A stretch of 64,000 bases of DNA from Archegozetes longisetosus (GCA_018873245.2 JAEMBT020000004.1:10598652-10662651); one strand, 5' to 3'. Counted from the stretch's first letter, positions 1-12,250 are shown. Numbers and translations are program-made. The notes: generated by a model from the letters alone, not told the origin.

Positions 1-1645
1 GAAAATCGACTTCTATGCATTTAATTAATCAATCATTAATGAAAAACATTTTTCGGTCATAAAATCACGCTATATATCAAAATACAGACTCCCATACAGG
101 TTTTTGTGGATAGACTTGAGATAAAGGTTCGCTATCTTTGAAGATTTTATGAACTAATATCGACATTAGGTATTGAATATTAGGTCTCAAGTTGAGGTTA
201 CGTTCCTACTGTTTTTTTTAATTTTTATACTAACTTGCATTACACGCATCATATAAATCCTTCTTCATAAAAATTTAATCATATTAAACTCTAATAATAT
301 TGGTTAATTACTCAACCAATTCACCTCTCAATGTACTGATTATTGATTTATAAACAAGTTTTATTTGCGTATGAGTTTAGTTTGAAAAATTCAAAGTTGA
401 AAATTTTGAAATTTCTAAAAATTATGAAAAATAAGCCTTTTTCAATATTTGACACTTCCTATAAATTATAGACCCAAACGTTTTATTCACAAATTGTCCC
501 AAACAATTGCAAGCAATAAAAATCTCTTTCAATAATTTGAATTAGGAGTCAAAAAGATAGTTTTGATCAATCTTGAGCAAAATTAGGGTTCTGCTCACTT
601 CCGAAAATTTTTCATAAAACTAGTCTTCACTAATTTTTTAGTTATCTTCAATGCTATAGTTTTTAATTCATAGTTGAGGCAATCTTTATGAAAAGCTCAA
701 CTATCGGCTAATTTTATTTTGCATATTTTGTTTTCATTAGTAAAGCATTGCGTTAGACGATTTTTTACTTTTATCGACTATGTTTGACCCTTAAATTTAG
801 TAAATGAATGTACTCATAGAAACATTCTAATTAAGAATTTTTTAACATTTTATTACTATCGTTTCACTTGATTTAGCTGACCTTTTCCAACTTTTTCCAA
901 CTTTTTATCGACTATTCGCAATGCTTTACTCATTAAAGTTCTTATTCTTATCTCATTTTAGAAAATTCTCAACTTTTAAACTTTAAATTAAATTTTCAAA
1001 ACAAAAGTCATATCCAACTAAAAATTGATTATATAAGTTAACTGTTCGCACTATTGAAAAATGAATTGAGTGAAAGGATTATTAATTTCTGAAGTATTAG
1101 ATCAGATACCTTTTTTGAAAAAGGACTTATTTATAAAAAAGCAAAAGTTACATAGCGGCTACTATTACTATCATACTTCTATGAGTGGTCTACTTTTGAC
1201 AAGACTAATGTGTGTCCAACACCTAAAACAATATTTTATGAAAAACTAATGTTCGTCTTTACGGGCAAAATAATCGATGGACACAACTTGCATTCATCAA
1301 AGTAGCCTCACATGTATTTCATGAAGCAAACGATCGTTTAAACCGTTAGAGCTTGATTGTTGTTTCGAGCATGCTAGTAGTTCGAGAGATTCGAACTGTC
1401 CATACAAATCGCACAATCAAATTCTTAAATATTTATCTTTGTCAAACTTCTGTTATAATAACTAGATATATGATGGTACGTACAGACTTCCCGGAATTTA
1501 AAAATTTTACTGAAAAATAGTATTGTTCCTCTTTTGTATTTCTAGGAAATTATTAAGCTCCTAAAAGATATACCCTGTTGCCCCTTTCGCGTTTTTCGAA
1601 CTCCTGGAGTCAAACGAAAAAGACTTTTGTGGTACTTTCACAGGA
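1..1645. other. Gene-free AT-rich stretch
   Basis: No convincing reading frame on either strand and no RNA gene signature. The only structure seen is a diverged inverted repeat: about 734-766 pairs with about 910-945 around the shared core AAAGCATTGCG, about 30 of 36 bases matching by eye. It may be the remains of a small MITE, but target duplications were not found. Confidence 0.6.
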
Positions 1646-2098
1646 TTAACCCTTCCATGACTAAGATGGGACAAACTGTCTACCAAGCTAATTTAAATTA
1701 GTTTAAATCACAAACGCATTCATCAATTGACATCAAACTTTTAGACATTATTTGTTGAATAGTCTTAGCTGAAATTCAATATCTTTTTTAAAATAAACAA
1801 ATCATTGAAATGATTTGCAAGCGATTTGACGCACTAAGTGTAATCACATTTTGCTGAAAATGTCAAAAGTGTAATAAATATGCATGTTTGAATCATTCAG
1901 AGAAGGCAACAAAAATATTGTTTAACCATTGTAATTGATATGAATAATTAACTTAATCGTCATATTTTTTCAAATCTAAGAAAGAAATGTAACTAAAATC
2001 ACATTCAAATTCAAATTAATTAAGGTTCAAATTGGTAGACAAATTGTCCCATCTTAGTCATTGATGTATGCAAAATATTTTAGACCTGGAAGGGTTAA
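1646..2098. mobile_element. piggyBac-like MITE with TTAA target sites
   Basis: The element lies between two TTAA tetranucleotides (1646-1649 and 2095-2098). It begins CCCTTCCA and ends with the exact inverse TGGAAGGG. Further in, a second inverted block, TGACTAAGATGGGACAA followed by TGTCTACCAA, is repeated in inverse near 2030-2065. TTAA duplication with CCC-starting ends is the signature of the piggyBac superfamily. About 450 bases and no transposase frame, so it is a non-autonomous copy. Family assignment rests only on target site and termini. Confidence 0.7.
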
Positions 2099-2132
2099 AA
2101 GTAATTAAAATAGATTATATCATTACAAATAC

Positions 2133-2407
2133 TAGTGGTTCAGCCAGTAGATGTCTTTTGGTGCCTAATTCAAATCCGAAGACATTTATGTAAAAAAATT
2201 GAATATTTTAGGATATTGAATTTGATCAGTTTGCTGTAACAATCATCACAAAGCAGGGTAAAGATAAGTTTAAATTCAAGTTTGAAGTTTTAAAACGATG
2301 GGCCTTAATAGGAAAGGTATATATCTAATCAAAGTGAACATGTGTGTACCTCACTTTGAATATCGGACTTTGTGCGCCCCCACTCCAAATTTCTGGCTTC
2401 GCCACTG
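2133..2407. mobile_element. hAT-like MITE (candidate)
   Basis: The left end TAGTGGTTCAGCCAG (2133-2147) pairs with the right end CTGGCTTCGCCACTG (2393-2407), giving 15-base imperfect inverted termini of the CAGTGGCGnnGCCAG type common in hAT elements. About 275 bases with no frame. I could not find the expected 8-base target duplication, so this could be an old or end-damaged copy. Confidence 0.45.
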
Positions 2408-2619
2408 TCTACTCTTGAGCCAAGAAAACAAACGAAGAGTCAATAATTGCTATATAATTCTTAATTAGCTCAAATATCATATTTATCAACATTGACAGTC
2501 ACTATTACATTTTTAAGTACAAAACAATGGTCCTTAAACTTGGCTTTTTGATTTGAAAATTTCGCGAGTGTAAGCGATTGGTTATGTTATTTCTAACAAC
2601 AAACAGCTGATTATATTTA

Positions 2620-5040
2620 AGAGACTCTCTCCCTATCTCTCCCTCTTTCTCTTTTGATAGAGGACCAGACTGAAGGACATTGAAAAGATTGAGAAATGTT
2701 TCAATTTGTGATTAAAGTCTTATCATTTAGGCATAATTATATCTATTTAAACAACGAAGCCTTACATTTTCAGTCCATTTATCTACTCAGTAACTAATTA
2801 TAAGTCAAATTTTCCCAATTTTTAAGTCAAAAAAATCTGTGATATTATTAAATGAATATATTTTATAATTATTTGCAATCTTTAAACTAAACTAAAAGCA
2901 AAGTTATTAATAAAATGACGAAAATGATAACTAAATTATTGACTTATGTGTTATTGTCATTGATTTCATTATTGTTATTGATAACAATTAGGGCTGTTCT
3001 CTACTTTCCGTCACCTAAAGAACTCGATTCTTGTCCTAAAACTCATGAACCGATTTCTGGTCAGCAAATAATCGACAGATTTGTCAAATCTCTTCAATTT
3101 CGAAGTATTACAAAAGGCGTTCAGAACTACGACAAAAACGAATTAGAAAAATATGCCGACTTTATCATCAAAAGTATAACTGAACCAATTTTGGTCTTTT
3201 GAAAACTTGCAATTATTTGTTTTCTATTCACAGGTTATCCGACACTTCATTCTTCACCATTCGTTAAATACGAATTAGTCAATAACTACAGTCTTTTATA
3301 TTCTGTTCGTGGAAGTGATCCATCGCTCAGACCGTACTTACTTTGTGGTCATTTAGATGTAGTTCCTGTAGAAGAAGACAAGTGGGACGTCGACCCATTT
3401 GGAGGAGTTGTGAAAGACGGTTTCATATACGGCAGGGGAACTATTGATGTGAAGAATGTGGTTATGGTATGACTCGATTGCATTCTTCAAATGAAGTGTG
3501 ATTTTCACAATTATTAAAGTAATATTTCCACAATTTTCAGTCAATTCTTGAATCATTAGAGTATTTACTGAAAAATGGATTCAAACCGAAACGATCCTTT
3601 TATGTGGCCTTTGGTCATGACGAAGAGGGAGTAGGTTTAGATGGGGCACAACATTTAGCAAAGGTATTAGAATCGAGAGGTGTTAATGATTTGGAATATC
3701 TTCTCGATGAAGGTACGGTTATCTTTAACCGAACCTTCCCCGGAGTCGATAATCTGATAGCACTGGTTGGAGTGACAGAAAAAGGATATTTAACTTTGAA
3801 GTTGACAGCTAAAGGTCCAGTTGGTCACTCTTCTATGCCTCCCGAAGAGACTTCTATTACAACATTATCAAAAGCCATTTCAAAGTATGACTTATGTCTT
3901 AAAATGAGTGATTCCTACAAACAATTTGAAGATATTGAATGATATTTTCCTCAATGTTCTCACAGATTCGGATCAACTGCTCATAAAAATTTGTTTGGTT
4001 CGGGACCAGAAAGAGATATGATTGAGTCTATCGCTCCCTATGTAAGACCTCACACATCAATATTTTCTGTTGCAACTATTTTTTATTTTCAGGCACGCTA
4101 TCCCTATAAACTTGTTTATAGCAATCTTTGGTTGTTTGGTCCACTTTTATCACGAATTTTAAGTTCAAACCCATCGACTAATAGTTTTGTTCGAACTACA
4201 AGTGCTGTCACAATCATAAACGGGGGCTTTAAGGTTAGACTTGAATTCCAAACCAAATTTATGATTATTTTGTTTTGCAAATCTCAAACTATTTACTATA
4301 CAACCAAATCAGGAGAATGTGTTGCCGAGTACTGCAACTGCTATACTGAACCATCGAATACATCCGATGCAAACTATTGACGAAGTGACTGAATACGATC
4401 GACAACTCATTAATGACGACCGAATTTCAATAGAAACTTTAGGACGACCCATTAGTCCACACCCCATATCACCTTATGATAACAATGCCTTTGGATTTCA
4501 GATAATCAAACGAAGTATACAACAAGTATTTTATGGTTCTGCTGTCATCCCTAGCATTATGGTAGCGAACACTGATACAAGGTTAGAATTTGATTCATAT
4601 TAACTTTATTTAGCAAATAAAAGTTGTTTGACTCATGCCATTAACAGATGGTACCTACACTTAACTCGTGCTGTTTATCGATTTTCTCCGTCTGTTATGT
4701 ATAATGAAGATACTAAAAGGTATTTCATCTATTTTTTCAATGTTTTTGTGTAAATTAACTGATTATTGAAATGTGTTAATAACAGATTTCACGGTCACAA
4801 CGAAAGAATATCAGTTGAAAATTACATCAAAACTGTTAACTATTATCATCACATAATTATCAATTCAAACGAAAAGGACATTCCTGACCAGCCTTTGGTT
4901 AAGGATGAATTATAAACAAATTTAATTAGTTTATACAATTTTATTTAACGCAAATCTTGAGGCAATTAAGATTTAATGTACTCTTAAAGTGTTGCTCAAT
5001 ATTTTTTTTGATTCTCTTTTTAGTGTTATATATATTGTGA
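2620..5040 (+). repeat. Tandem segmental duplication, unit 1 (gene core)
   Basis: This block aligns with about 9930-12330. The promoter side, all exons and the introns of the PM20D1 gene are near-identical between units, including intron sequence. The 3' untranslated side keeps shared blocks (for example TACTCTTAAAGTGTT) but is clearly more diverged. The upstream breakpoint in both units sits beside a CT-rich simple repeat. Confidence 0.85.
2915..4915 (+). CDS. PM20D1: PM20D1-like secreted M20 peptidase, copy 1
   Basis: Family role: PM20D1 condenses fatty acids with amino acids to N-acyl amino acids, and hydrolyses them, outside the cell. Exons: 2915-3173, 3234-3466, 3541-3884, 3966-4041, 4093-4233, 4313-4581, 4648-4719, 4786-4915; phases agree at every join and give 507 residues, close to the roughly 500 of vertebrate PM20D1. 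Residues 4-30 form a hydrophobic signal anchor. M20 metal-site and catalytic residues are present: GHLD (His126, Asp128), GRGTID (Asp158), GHDEE (Glu192, Glu193), LLDEG (Asp220), NTDTR, and FHGHNE (His467). The sequence looks functional. Introns are 51-81 bases; the 51-base fourth intron is in frame and stop-free, so its retention would add 17 residues. A second copy lies 7.3 kb downstream. No clear AATAAA follows this copy. Confidence 0.9.
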
Positions 5041-5372
5041 ATGTCTAATATTATATAAATTATAACTGTTTTGACTAAATGAATGTTATTCAATGTTCAC
5101 ATTAACAGATGCTTAAAGTCTGTGATGTCTTATGTTTTAATGTTTATTTTTAATCAGCATTTTTCAATTAGCAAACCATATAATAAGCGGAGAGATAAGA
5201 TACTAAATTTTAAATAATAATTAATCAAGTCAAATTTGTTGTCATTTTCAGTTTTTTGTCAGTTAAATACTTTTTATTTTACGATTCAGAAAATCGCATT
5301 AAGACAAATAAGACGCAAAATTCTGAAATTCACGTAAGAATATGATGAATAGGGCCTAAAAGATTAAACTTA
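5041..5372. other. Intergenic, nothing recognised
   Basis: AT-rich spacer between the 3' region of PM20D1 copy 1 and the fold-back element; no frame or repeat recognised. Confidence 0.5.
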
Positions 5373-6089
5373 CGAGGGAAGTTCGGGACTATGTAATAAC
5401 CGATTTCAAAAATATTTTTATGGCATAAATAACATGTCATGATCGAAAAGGCATATAAAAAAGGCTGGCCGCTAGACGCTTACGAGTTATGACCACTCAA
5501 AATGTGATTTTCTATGGCTTATTACTATTGATTCCTATGTATTTTGCTTATCAAAATGTACTCTAATTCAGTCAAATTACTCAATGGGTGCCAAAATATT
5601 GTTAACAATGAAAAATTTCAAGACATTTGAACAAATTAAAAGATAATCTGAAATTTCATATCTACAGTAAAAGTAAGTTTCTATATATCGATAGCTCTAA
5701 TTTTTCGTATCTATCATGCCTTTTAAATTCAAAGGATTTCTAAAACAAAATTTAAGAGATAAGATAAATACGAAAATTTAGATCTACTGATATATAGAAA
5801 CTTACTTTTAAGTATAAAACTTCAGATTATTCTTTTTTGTTCAAAATGGCTTGAACTTTTTCCCTATTAACGATATAATTGCTATTCATTTAGTAATTTG
5901 AATTAGAGTACACATATGATAGGCAAAATACATAGGAATCAATAGAAATAAGCCATAAGAAATCACTTTTTGAGTGGTCATAACTTATAAGTGTCTAGCC
6001 GTCAGCCTTTTCGGACATCACATGACGTGTTATTTATGCCATAAAAATATTTTTGAAATCGGTTATTACATAGTCCCGAACTTCCCTCG
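5373..6089. mobile_element. 717-base fold-back DNA element
   Basis: Nearly the whole element is one inverted repeat: each arm is over 300 bases. The left arm starts CGAGGGAAGTTCGGGACTAT and the right arm ends with its exact inverse. It is flanked by TTA on both sides, so the target duplication is TA (mariner/Tc1-like) or TTA (Harbinger-like). The start CGAGGG...GTTCGG resembles mariner-type ends. No transposase frame. The corresponding place behind PM20D1 copy 2 lacks it, so insertion followed the duplication or it was lost from copy 2. Confidence 0.75.
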
Positions 6090-6899
6090 TTAGATCGTTT
6101 CCGGTTTTCATTCTGACTTTTGGTCACCAGTTCATTGAGAGTTATTTAGATTCTAAACAATTGATTCATAGACATTAGTTACATCAGTTTCTCTACATAT
6201 TAGTTTCTAATAATAAATAATATCTCCTGTTTCATGTCCAATTTATAGCATATCAGTTGCGTGCGGTTATGATCCGACTTTGTAAATGAGATCAGGTTAC
6301 AATATAAATCAGTCACTCAGTTCTTGATATTTCTTACAAAACAAATAATTCATTTCAAATCGATCTGTTGACTGATTTTTATATAGCTCAATAGCTAAAT
6401 TATGATTAATCTTCAACGCATTCCCTACGTTAAAGTTTAAATCACTCCATACTAATTGAAAATAAGTTGAAAGCTGACAAAAGTTTAAGACATAATAGTA
6501 GCTAAAAACTATAGCTTATTGTCCCAATATGAGTATTAATTTTTGAAAATCTGTAGTCGTAGTCAACAGGATCTGTAGCCTTTCGGAGATTGTTTTAAAG
6601 TGGAAATGTAAGTGTGCTGTAAAAAATGTTACGAAATATTTGAGGCAGCATTTATTTGATGCATCAATCAATTACTCATTGTTAAACATTAATGAAAGGT
6701 TTGACAACAAATGAACATATAATTTAACGTTGATTAGTGTTTGCCTCAACAAATGTGAGCATTTCATTTGAGACTTTGAGACTCCTCCGATCAAAATCTG
6801 TTACGGTAGTCATTCATACGATAGTCATTTAAACTGTAGATAAAACAGTTACAAGTGTTTAAAGTTCATAAAATGAAGCCTTGAAAATTTTGAAATAGT

Positions 6900-7900
6900 T
6901 AAAAATTTAAAGAGCTTGTATTTGCGTTACTTCAGCAAAACTAATGCCAACGAAATTGCGCTCAGGCATTGTTGGGGGAAATGATACCAAAGTAAAAATG
7001 CGAACCTAGCCTAAAAATTTCTGTCTATTGACAATTTTTTGTAAAGACTTGCCGTTCACAAATACCTAACAGGCTTATACTAAAAAGCGTCGCCAAAATT
7101 ATTATAATTGGGGTCCTCATAAAATAACTTGAACATCTATGATTGTTATAATTAAAGAAGCCAATTTTGTTATCTTTGAAATGGCGTTATTTGCTAGTGC
7201 TTTAAAATTTTATTTGACGCGACCAAATGTCAAGTTTATTTTGAACAAATAACAATAATAGTTCCGTTAGGATAACAAATCAATTCTCATAATTGATTTA
7301 AGGAAGTTGTTTAGCATCATATCAAAATTGATGAACCAAATAGATTATATGACGACGATTCCTATACTTAAAAATCAGTAAGCTGTGGTCAAAAATTTCA
7401 ATATATAACATTTCAAATTTTCGATACAACTATATCAAGCTAAACGACTAGCTCTCTGGCTAGAAAATTACAGCTTTTGTTTAATCCACTACAATTGAAG
7501 GCAATTTGGCAATTTCACAAAAAATTAGTTTAAGTATAGGCACATTTCAGGTTTAGTATATTTGTCGAATACGGTACAACGGTATAGAAGGAGACTTCAA
7601 ACATGATTCGCTTATCTTGAAATGGAAATGTAAGTTCATAACTCGTGCTGTATTTGAAACTTTCAAAGAGTATTTTTGAAAGATATACAAAAAATGCTTT
7701 CATAACATAATAGAAGTCTGACTTCCACTGAGTTTACTTCAACAACACTTCTCGTAGAGCCCGAAATCTCAATGAAATATATATGAATGAAGTTATCGTG
7801 AAATGAATTTAAATTAGGGTAAGGCTTACTTCAAGTAAACGGCAAATGAGTGGATAGATATATCCGTCTCAGACGTATGAAAAGTATAACATTTAAGAAA
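6900..7900. repeat. Downstream duplicated flank, unit 1
   Basis: Matches 13434-14055 in two blocks (about 6900-7260 and 7660-7900), each visibly more diverged than the gene copies. Unit 1 has roughly 380 extra bases between the blocks (about 7262-7650). No reading frame spans it. It looks like the flank of the original tandem duplication, or a shared older repeat. Confidence 0.65.
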
Positions 7901-8449
7901 AAGGAATAGTTTAAAGTCGATGAAAATATTTGGGTAAACTTTAATAATTTGATAGCAATATTTGAAAGAACATAAGTCTCATTATTGTTACGAATCTAAT
8001 GACAACGAATATTTTGCAAATACTTATTTGCAAGTATTTGCAGTCACAATTCACTTTTACTGCGTTTTTGACCCAAATTTTGCAGTTTTTCAAAATTAAT
8101 TATAACTTGAACAGATAGAATGATCTGAATGAAATATTAATTTTCCAAAACTGTGCCAATCCGAAACAATTAAAGGGGTTTCTTATGATTATAAATGTTT
8201 ATTTAATGAAAATTGAAAGGTACCTCTTAATAGTAATGCATTTAAAATTGAGTAGCAAATTGACGGTACTGTTCAATTCTATGAAAATTATTTTCATAAT
8301 ACCTTATGCAATTAACTAATAGTAATAGTATTTTATGTCTTAAAATTTTGCGATTAGAAATAGATTACCATATTTCAAAAGAAAAATCTGTAAAAAATTG
8401 AATAGATTTTCTTAAACCACAAAACCAAGGGAGAATACGCAAACCCTTT
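7901..8449. other. Intergenic, nothing recognised
   Basis: AT-rich spacer without a frame longer than chance or a repeat that I could recognise. Confidence 0.5.
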
Positions 8450-9645
8450 GCATTTTGTCCCTCGAGTGCGCCACAGCGCCGCCTATGTCAATCGATAGAT
8501 CTCAACGAGTACTAAAATAAAATATAGGTTGTAGCTCAATTCGGACATCCCTGTGGCCTGTAGTGACCGTCAAAGTTGTGATCAACAGATGCATTTTGCG
8601 CTTATATCGAAGTGTTTACAGTTCGGATTTCGATGAATTTGGTGTCGTCCGACTCAGAATGATGGGTAGAGTCCAAATAGCTTCGTTTCGAAGTGCGGAG
8701 GTCAAAGGTTACAGAGTTATTCACAATTGACTACTGGTCCATTATTCGTTGGCCGATCTCTAAGAACGTGGCATCATTTAGTGCAGAATAAAGAGCTGAG
8801 TCAAGTTATGTCTATCTCATATGGATATCATATCTTATTTAAAAGATATTTGCTAACAGTTTAGTTGTTCATGTCTTAGGAAACGCGTATGTGGGTCTCG
8901 GGCGGTATACTCTCAAATAAAGCCCGCACTGGAGATTTAGATAGAGGGTCTCCAATGACAGGTATGCTACAGTCTTCCTTCCGGTCAATGCCGTCAGCCG
9001 AGGTATCCGATGGGCCTCGGGAGAGTATGGCTACTGTAGAGTCTGTGATATCCCCATCTTCATCACCATCACCCTTATTTTCATCAACTCATTCTCATCA
9101 ATGCTCTGGCTGTGATATTTATTTTAAATATACAACAACCCGAGATATCAAGGCTGGCAAGCTCACTGGATGAGCTTTTTACCGGCCTAGTCCTAAGTGA
9201 CACTGACAGCGATTGATTTTGTTTATATTTATTTGTATTATATTTATTTGTATTATATTTTATGCTGTTTTATTCTAGCTTTAGTTTTTATTTTATCTTT
9301 ATTCAATGATTTTGAATATTTCAAATGATTTTAGATATTTAGGTATATATTACAAATGCTTTAGGTTTTAACGAGTCATTTTTGCTTTCGTTCTTTACAA
9401 CTTGCTTGCTTTCATTGCTTTGTAATTATTTTCTTCTTTATTGTATATTCAAACTGAAATAATATTTAATTTCGCTCATTTAACTCAAAAAATTGAAAAA
9501 TCCATGCGTTGAATATAACTTTTATGACTGCTAGGGACCACAGGGATATCCCGATTAGGCTAAAGCATTTATATTATTTAAGTACATGTTGAGATCTATC
9601 AATTTGTATAAGTGGGACTGCGGCGCACCGGAAGGACAAAATGAG
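8450..9645. mobile_element. 1.2-kb element with long diverged inverted ends
   Basis: The left end (about 8450-8605) matches the inverse complement of the right end (about 9495-9645) over about 150 bases: both carry ATTTTGTCC, GTGCGCC, GATAGATCTCAAC and ATCCCTGTGG in the same order, with many substitutions. The interior is richer in G+C than its surroundings and holds a 94-codon frame (8889-9173) with a Ser/Pro-rich stretch and a CSGC motif, which I do not recognise. Best read as an old DNA transposon derivative of unknown superfamily; no clear target duplication was found. Confidence 0.55.
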
Positions 9646-9887
9646 CATTCTTCTTTCATATAGTCACTTAAATAAATATACAAAAAAGTGATCGTAACTT
9701 AATTTTTGTGGGCTTAAATACTAGCATTTGGTAAATTTAAAATATAGAGATTGGAACGTGTTTACTTACTTAAAAAACGAATATAAATGCTTTCAAATAT
9801 AATTAACATCAGTTATTTGTAAACTTTAAAAACTTATAAACATTAACTCAAGTGTTAGAGCTTTTAAATAAGAAACTATCTTATCTT

Positions 9888-9922
<35 letters not shown>

Positions 9923-9924
9923 AA
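9888..9924. repeat. (CT)n/(AC)n microsatellite
   Basis: A run of CT dinucleotides passes directly into a short AC run. It marks the upstream edge of duplication unit 2; a degenerate CT-rich tract sits at the matching place (about 2622-2655) before copy 1. Confidence 0.9.
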
Positions 9925-10208
9925 ATCTCATATTTAAAGAGACCCTTTTCGACAGATGACTAGACTGAAAGACATTGAAAAGATTGAGAAATGTTTCAAT
10001 TTATGGTTAAAGTCTTATCATTTAGGCATAATCATATCTATTTAAGCAATAAGGCCTTATATTTTCCGTCTATTTATGTACTCAATAACTACTTATAAGA
10101 AAAGTTTTCTCAATTTTTAAATAAAAAAACCTGTGATATTATTAAATGAATATATTTTATAATTATTTGCAATCTTTTAACTAAACTAAAAGCAAAGTTA
10201 TTAATAAA

Positions 10209-12215
10209 ATGACGAAAATGATAACTAAATTATTGACTTATGTGTTATTGTCATTGATTTCATTATTGTTATTGATAACAATTAGGGCTGTTCTCTACTT
10301 TCCGTCACCTAAAGAACTCGATTCTTGTCCTAAAACTCATGAACCGATTTCTGGTCAGCAAATAATCGACAGATTTGTCAAATCTCTTCAATTTCGAAGT
10401 ATTACAAAAGGCGTTCAGAACTACGACAAAAACGAATTAGAAAAATATGCCGACTTTATCATCAAAAGTATAACTGAACCAATTTTGGTCTTTTTGAAAA
10501 CTTGCAATTATTTGTTTTCTATTCACAGGTTATCCGACACTTCATTCTTCACCATTCGTTAAATACGAATTAGTCAATAACTACAGTCTTTTATATTCTG
10601 TTCGTGGAAGTGATCCATCGCTCAGACCGTACTTACTTTGTGGTCATTTAGATGTAGTTCCTGTAGAAGAAGACAAGTGGGACGTCGACCCATTTGGAGG
10701 AGTTGTGAAAGACGGTTTCATATACGGCAGGGGAACTATTGATGTGAAGAATGTGGTTATGGTATGACTCGATTGCATTCTTCAAATGAAGTGTGATTTT
10801 CACAATTATTAAAGTAATATTTCCACAATTTTCAGTCAATTCTTGAATCATTAGAGTATTTACTGAAAAATGGATTCAAACCGAAACGATCCTTTTATGT
10901 GGCCTTTGGTCATGACGAAGAGGGAGTAGGTTTAGATGGGGCACAACATTTAGCAAAGGTATTAGAATCGAGAGGTGTTAATGATTTGGAATATCTTCTC
11001 GATGAAGGTACGGTTATCTTTAACCGAACCTTCCCCGGAGTCGATAATCTGATAGCACTGGTTGGAGTGACAGAAAAAGGATATTTAACTTTGAAGTTGA
11101 CAGCTAAAGGTCCAGTTGGTCACTCTTCTATGCCTCCCGAAGAGACTTCTATTACAACATTATCAAAAGCCATTTCAAAGTATGACTTATGTCTTAAAAT
11201 GAGTGATTCCTACAAACAATTTGAAGATATTGAATGATATTTTCCTCAATGTTCTCACAGATTCGGATCAACTGCTCATAAAAATTTGTTTGGTTCGGGA
11301 CCAGAAAGAGATATGATTGAGTCTATCGCTCCCTATGTAAGACCTCACACATCAATATTTTCTGTTGCAACTATTTTTTATTTTCAGGCACGCTATCCCT
11401 ATAAACTTGTTTATAGCAATCTTTGGTTGTTTGATCCACTTTTATCACGACTTTTAAGTTTAACCCCATTGACTAATAGTTTTGTTCGAACTACAAGTGC
11501 TGTCACAATCATAAACGGGGGCTTTAAGGTTAGACTTGAATTCCAAACCAAATTTATGATTATTTTGTTTTGCAAATCTCAAACTATTTACTATACAACC
11601 AAATCAGGAGAATGTGTTGCCGAGCACTGCAACTGCTATACTCAATCATCGAATACATCCGATGCAAACTATTGACGAAGTGACTGAATACGATCGACAA
11701 CTCATTAATGACGACCGAATTTCAATAGAAACTCTAGGATTTCCTTTTTCTCCGCACCCTATATCTCCTTATGATAACAATGCCTTCGGATTTCAGATAA
11801 TCAAACGAACCGTTCAGCAAATATTTTCTAGTACTGCTGTCATTCCTACTGTTTTGATAGCGAACACTGATACAAGGTTAGAATTTGATTCATATTAACT
11901 TTATTTAGCAAATAAAATTTTGTTTGACACATGCGATCAATCAGATGGTACCTAAACTTTACTCGTGCTGTTTATCGATTTTCTCCATCTATTATGTATA
12001 ATAAAGAAGATATTAAAAGGTATTTCATCTGTTATTCCAATGTTTTTGTGCAAATTAACTGATTATTGAAATGTGTTAATAACAGATTTCACGGTCACAA
12101 CGAAAGAATATCAGTTGAAAATTACATCAAAACTGTTAACTATTATCATCACATAATTATCAATTCAAACGAAAAGGACATTCCTGACCAGCCTTTGGTT
12201 AAGGATGAATTATAA
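10209..12215 (+). CDS. PM20D1: PM20D1-like secreted M20 peptidase, copy 2
   Basis: Exons 10209-10467, 10529-10761, 10836-11179, 11261-11336, 11388-11528, 11608-11876, 11945-12019, 12086-12215; phases agree and give 508 residues. It is almost identical to copy 1 through the first four exons, including the catalytic GHLD, GRGTID and GHDEE motifs. Real differences fall in exon 5 (residues near LWLFDPLLSR), in exon 6 (FPFSPHP instead of RPISPHP; FSSTAVIPTVLIANTD instead of FYGSAVIPSIMVANTD) and in exon 7, which has one extra codon. Those exon 5-6 patches lie in the part of the fold expected near the substrate site, so acyl or amino-acid preference might differ; that is inference. Unlike copy 1 it has an AATAAA 36 bases after the stop. 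Confidence 0.9.
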
Positions 12216-12250
12216 ATGAATTTAGTTAATTTATACAATTTTATTGATGT

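Noticed and set aside
3353-3556. Minus-strand frames inside PM20D1 (also 10648-10851)
   Set aside because: Antisense shadows of exons 2 and 3 that run across the intron; identical in both copies only because the DNA is.
8889-9173. 94-codon frame as a host gene
   Set aside because: It lies between the inverted ends of a mobile element, has no recognised domain, and codon content looks Ser/Pro low-complexity; kept only as part of the element.
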